Of a DNA stretch of 64,000 bases, positions 62,453 to 64,000 are shown piece after piece. The translations under genes were made by a program, and so were the position numbers. The notes under the pieces were generated by a model. That model saw only the letters and a list, made by a program, of their open reading frames with translations. It made no database searches and was not told where the DNA came from. The DNA lies in the NCBI RefSeq assembly GCF_029210485.1, contig NZ_JARGET010000022.1:1-64000 (forward strand), in the 5' to 3' direction. Position 1 is the first letter of the stretch, and the number at the start of each line of letters is the position of its first letter. This DNA comes from Hoeflea sp. YIM 152468. Lineage in GTDB: Bacteria > Pseudomonadota > Alphaproteobacteria > Rhizobiales > Rhizobiaceae.

Positions 62453-63778
62453 TTATTCTCCGAACGCCAGGTCCGGCAGATAAAGCGACAGCTCGGGCAC
62501 AAACGTCACCAGGAACAGAACCAGCACCGTTACAGCCATCCACGGCAATGCGCCTTTGAACACTTCGAGGACCGGCTTTCCGGAAACGCCCGAAGCAACG
62601 AACAGATTGAGTCCGACCGGCGGCGTCACCAGCCCGAGCTCGATGTTGACGATGACGATGATGCCGAAATGAACCGGGTTGACGCCCATCGCCACCGCGG
62701 TGGGAAACAGCACCGGCACGAACATCAGGATCGTTGGCACACCTTCGAGAAAGAAACCGACGACCAGGAACATGACATTGACCAGAAGCAGAAACTGCCA
62801 CTGTTCCAGCCCCGCATCGATGATGAATTTGGTCACCGCCGCAGGAACGCCGATCTTGGTGATGAAGAAAGCGAAAAGCAGGGCGTTGGTGGTGATGAAG
62901 AAGATCATCCCCACCGACGGGGCGGTTTCGGAAATGGTCCGGAAAAGCTCGCGAATGCTGAGTTCCCGATAGACGAACATGCCGATCACGATCGCCAGCA
63001 GCATCGCCATCACGGCGGCTTCGGTGGAGGTGAAGATTGCACCGCCCTCTATGGCGATGGGACCGAGATCGAATGCGGGGAAGCCGTAGATACCGACAAA
63101 AATCATCACCGGCAGCATCAGCGCCGGCAGCGCACTGCGGGTTACCCGGGCCCGTTCGCGCCATGGCATCGCCTTGTGACGGGGCGCATCATAGCGCTTG
63201 GCCAGAAAGGCCGCCATGATCACCATGCCCAGCGCATAGATGAGACCGGGAACAACACCGGCCAGGAAAAGCCGGGTCACGGAAGTTTCTGTGACAAAGC
63301 CGTAGATGATCAAGGGAATCGACGGTGGAATCAGGATGCCGATGGAGCCGGCGGTCGACAGCGCGCCCAGGGCATAACGGCTCGGATATCCATCCCTGGT
63401 CAGGGCCGGATACATGATCCTGCCGATACCCGCCACCGTGGCGGGGCTTGATCCGGAAATTGCCGCAAAGAACACGCAGCTGAGGACGGTGGTGATTCCG
63501 AGGCCGCCGGTAAAGTGGCCGACAAAGGCATTGGCGAAGGCAATCAGCCGACGCACCAGCCCCCCGGTGTCCATCAAGGCGCTGGCAAAGAAAAAGAACG
63601 GCACCGCCATCAGCGAAAAATGGTCGAGATTGGCGAACGCCTTCTGGCCAATGATCGGCAGCGGGATCGGATCCAGCAACAGCGATGTGAGCATGACGGA
63701 TCCGCCAAGCGCCACGGCAACGGGCGCACCAATGGCAATAAGCGCAAAGAATGCGATGACAAGCAGAAGAATGGTCAC
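62453..63778 (-). CDS. TRAP transporter large membrane subunit DctM family
   Basis: A 441-residue permease subunit with about 12 hydrophobic segments and the DctM blocks FFFASALMDTGGLVRRLIAF, AAISGSSPATVAGIG, GILIPPSIPLIIYG and LVTPPVGLNLFVASG. It overlaps the DctQ gene by 4 bases and is 23 bases from the binding-protein gene. Confidence 0.93.
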   Translation of the reverse strand: MTILLLVIAFFALIAIGAPVAVALGGSVMLTSLLLDPIPLPIIGQKAFANLDHFSLMAVPFFFFASALMDTGGLVRRLIAFANAFVGHFTGGLGITTVLSCVFFAAISGSSPATVAGIGRIMYPALTRDGYPSRYALGALSTAGSIGILIPPSIPLIIYGFVTETSVTRLFLAGVVPGLIYALGMVIMAAFLAKRYDAPRHKAMPWRERARVTRSALPALMLPVMIFVGIYGFPAFDLGPIAIEGGAIFTSTEAAVMAMLLAIVIGMFVYRELSIRELFRTISETAPSVGMIFFITTNALLFAFFITKIGVPAAVTKFIIDAGLEQWQFLLLVNVMFLVVGFFLEGVPTILMFVPVLFPTAVAMGVNPVHFGIIVIVNIELGLVTPPVGLNLFVASGVSGKPVLEVFKGALPWMAVTVLVLFLVTFVPELSLYLPDLAFGE

Positions 63779-64000
63779 GATGCACCGTGCTCATGGGTAG
63801 GCTTGCTTTGCACGCCGATGATCAGCCGGATGATGTAGCGCAGGGCAAAAAGGCTCATCATGGTGGGCATGATCGAATAGACAATCCAGTCCTGTACGCC
63901 GGTCTCCGGCGACGCGGTGTCCATCATCTTGGCGAAACCGACATAGAGCCACCCGCACCAGGCCAGGAACACGCACAGGCCAAGCGACGCCAGAACGGCA
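63775..64000 (-). CDS. TRAP transporter small membrane subunit DctQ family, partial
   Basis: The last 74 codons of a DctQ-type protein, open to the window edge, so its start lies outside. Two hydrophobic segments are visible (VFLAWCGWLYVGF and a later IMPTMMSLFALRYIIRLIIG), the usual C-terminal hairpin of DctQ. Its stop overlaps the DctM start. Confidence 0.85.
   Translation of the reverse strand, partial: AVLASLGLCVFLAWCGWLYVGFAKMMDTASPETGVQDWIVYSIMPTMMSLFALRYIIRLIIGVQSKPTHEHGAS

Noticed and set aside
61431-63164. A single 577-codon frame joining DctM-antiframe sequence to the TRAP binding protein
   Set aside because: The binding protein starts at 62429 with a proper signal peptide and ribosome-binding site. 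The upstream part is the DctM gene read in the wrong frame.

Overview
The window is GC-rich alphaproteobacterial DNA, most likely from a Rhizobiales relative. The grounds are the TRAP and ABC sugar transporters, the GntR/DeoR/LysR regulators, the bifunctional-type rhamnulose-phosphate aldolase family and the Agrobacterium-like tartrate genes. It is a catabolic and signalling accessory region: seven or eight compact transport-plus-degradation clusters, each with its own regulator. I see no rRNA, tRNA or CRISPR array.

Layout. 1-309: a mosaic of insertion-sequence remnants. 310-9800: an autoinducer-2 (AI-2) uptake and processing locus. It has a SorC/LsrR-type regulator, one permease, a LuxP-like binding protein, a single-domain ATPase, an RbsD/FucU-type mutarotase, an LsrG-like isomerase, a class II aldolase and, divergently, an LVIVD-repeat propeller and an LsrK-type AI-2 kinase. 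LsrF is absent. 10330-15069: an RND efflux pair plus a small membrane protein. 15437-22897: hexuronate catabolism (uxuA, uxuB, a GntR regulator, a DctPQM TRAP transporter, an L-idonate-5-dehydrogenase-like enzyme). 23245-26040: a D-threonine/D-serine aldolase-family enzyme and an O-antigen ligase-family protein. 26176-31527: a tandem CaiB/BaiF CoA-transferase, a GMC oxidoreductase and a LysR regulator.

31706-53371 looks like a double D-apiose locus. The first half is the oxidative D-apionate route: ApnO, an ABC transporter, an SMP-30 lactonase, ApnL, a RuBisCO-like protein and the OiaK kinase. Its ABC ATPase carries an in-frame amber codon. The second half is the isomerase/kinase/transketolase route: a DeoR regulator, an RbsB-type ABC transporter with a DUF2291 lipoprotein, a fucose-isomerase-like enzyme, AptA/AptB-like transketolase halves and an AplK-like FGGY kinase.

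53635-60475 looks like a tartrate locus (fused TAXI-TRAP permease, TAXI binding protein, LysR, TtuC-like dehydrogenase, glycerate 2-kinase). 60549-64000 is a DctPQM TRAP transporter with an LigI-like amidohydrolase, running off the right edge.

A recurring design is a strong hairpin placed directly after the binding-protein gene. It is seen in five of the six transporter operons and probably sets high binding-protein expression relative to the membrane components. All functional names come from motif and family recognition by eye; no database search was run.
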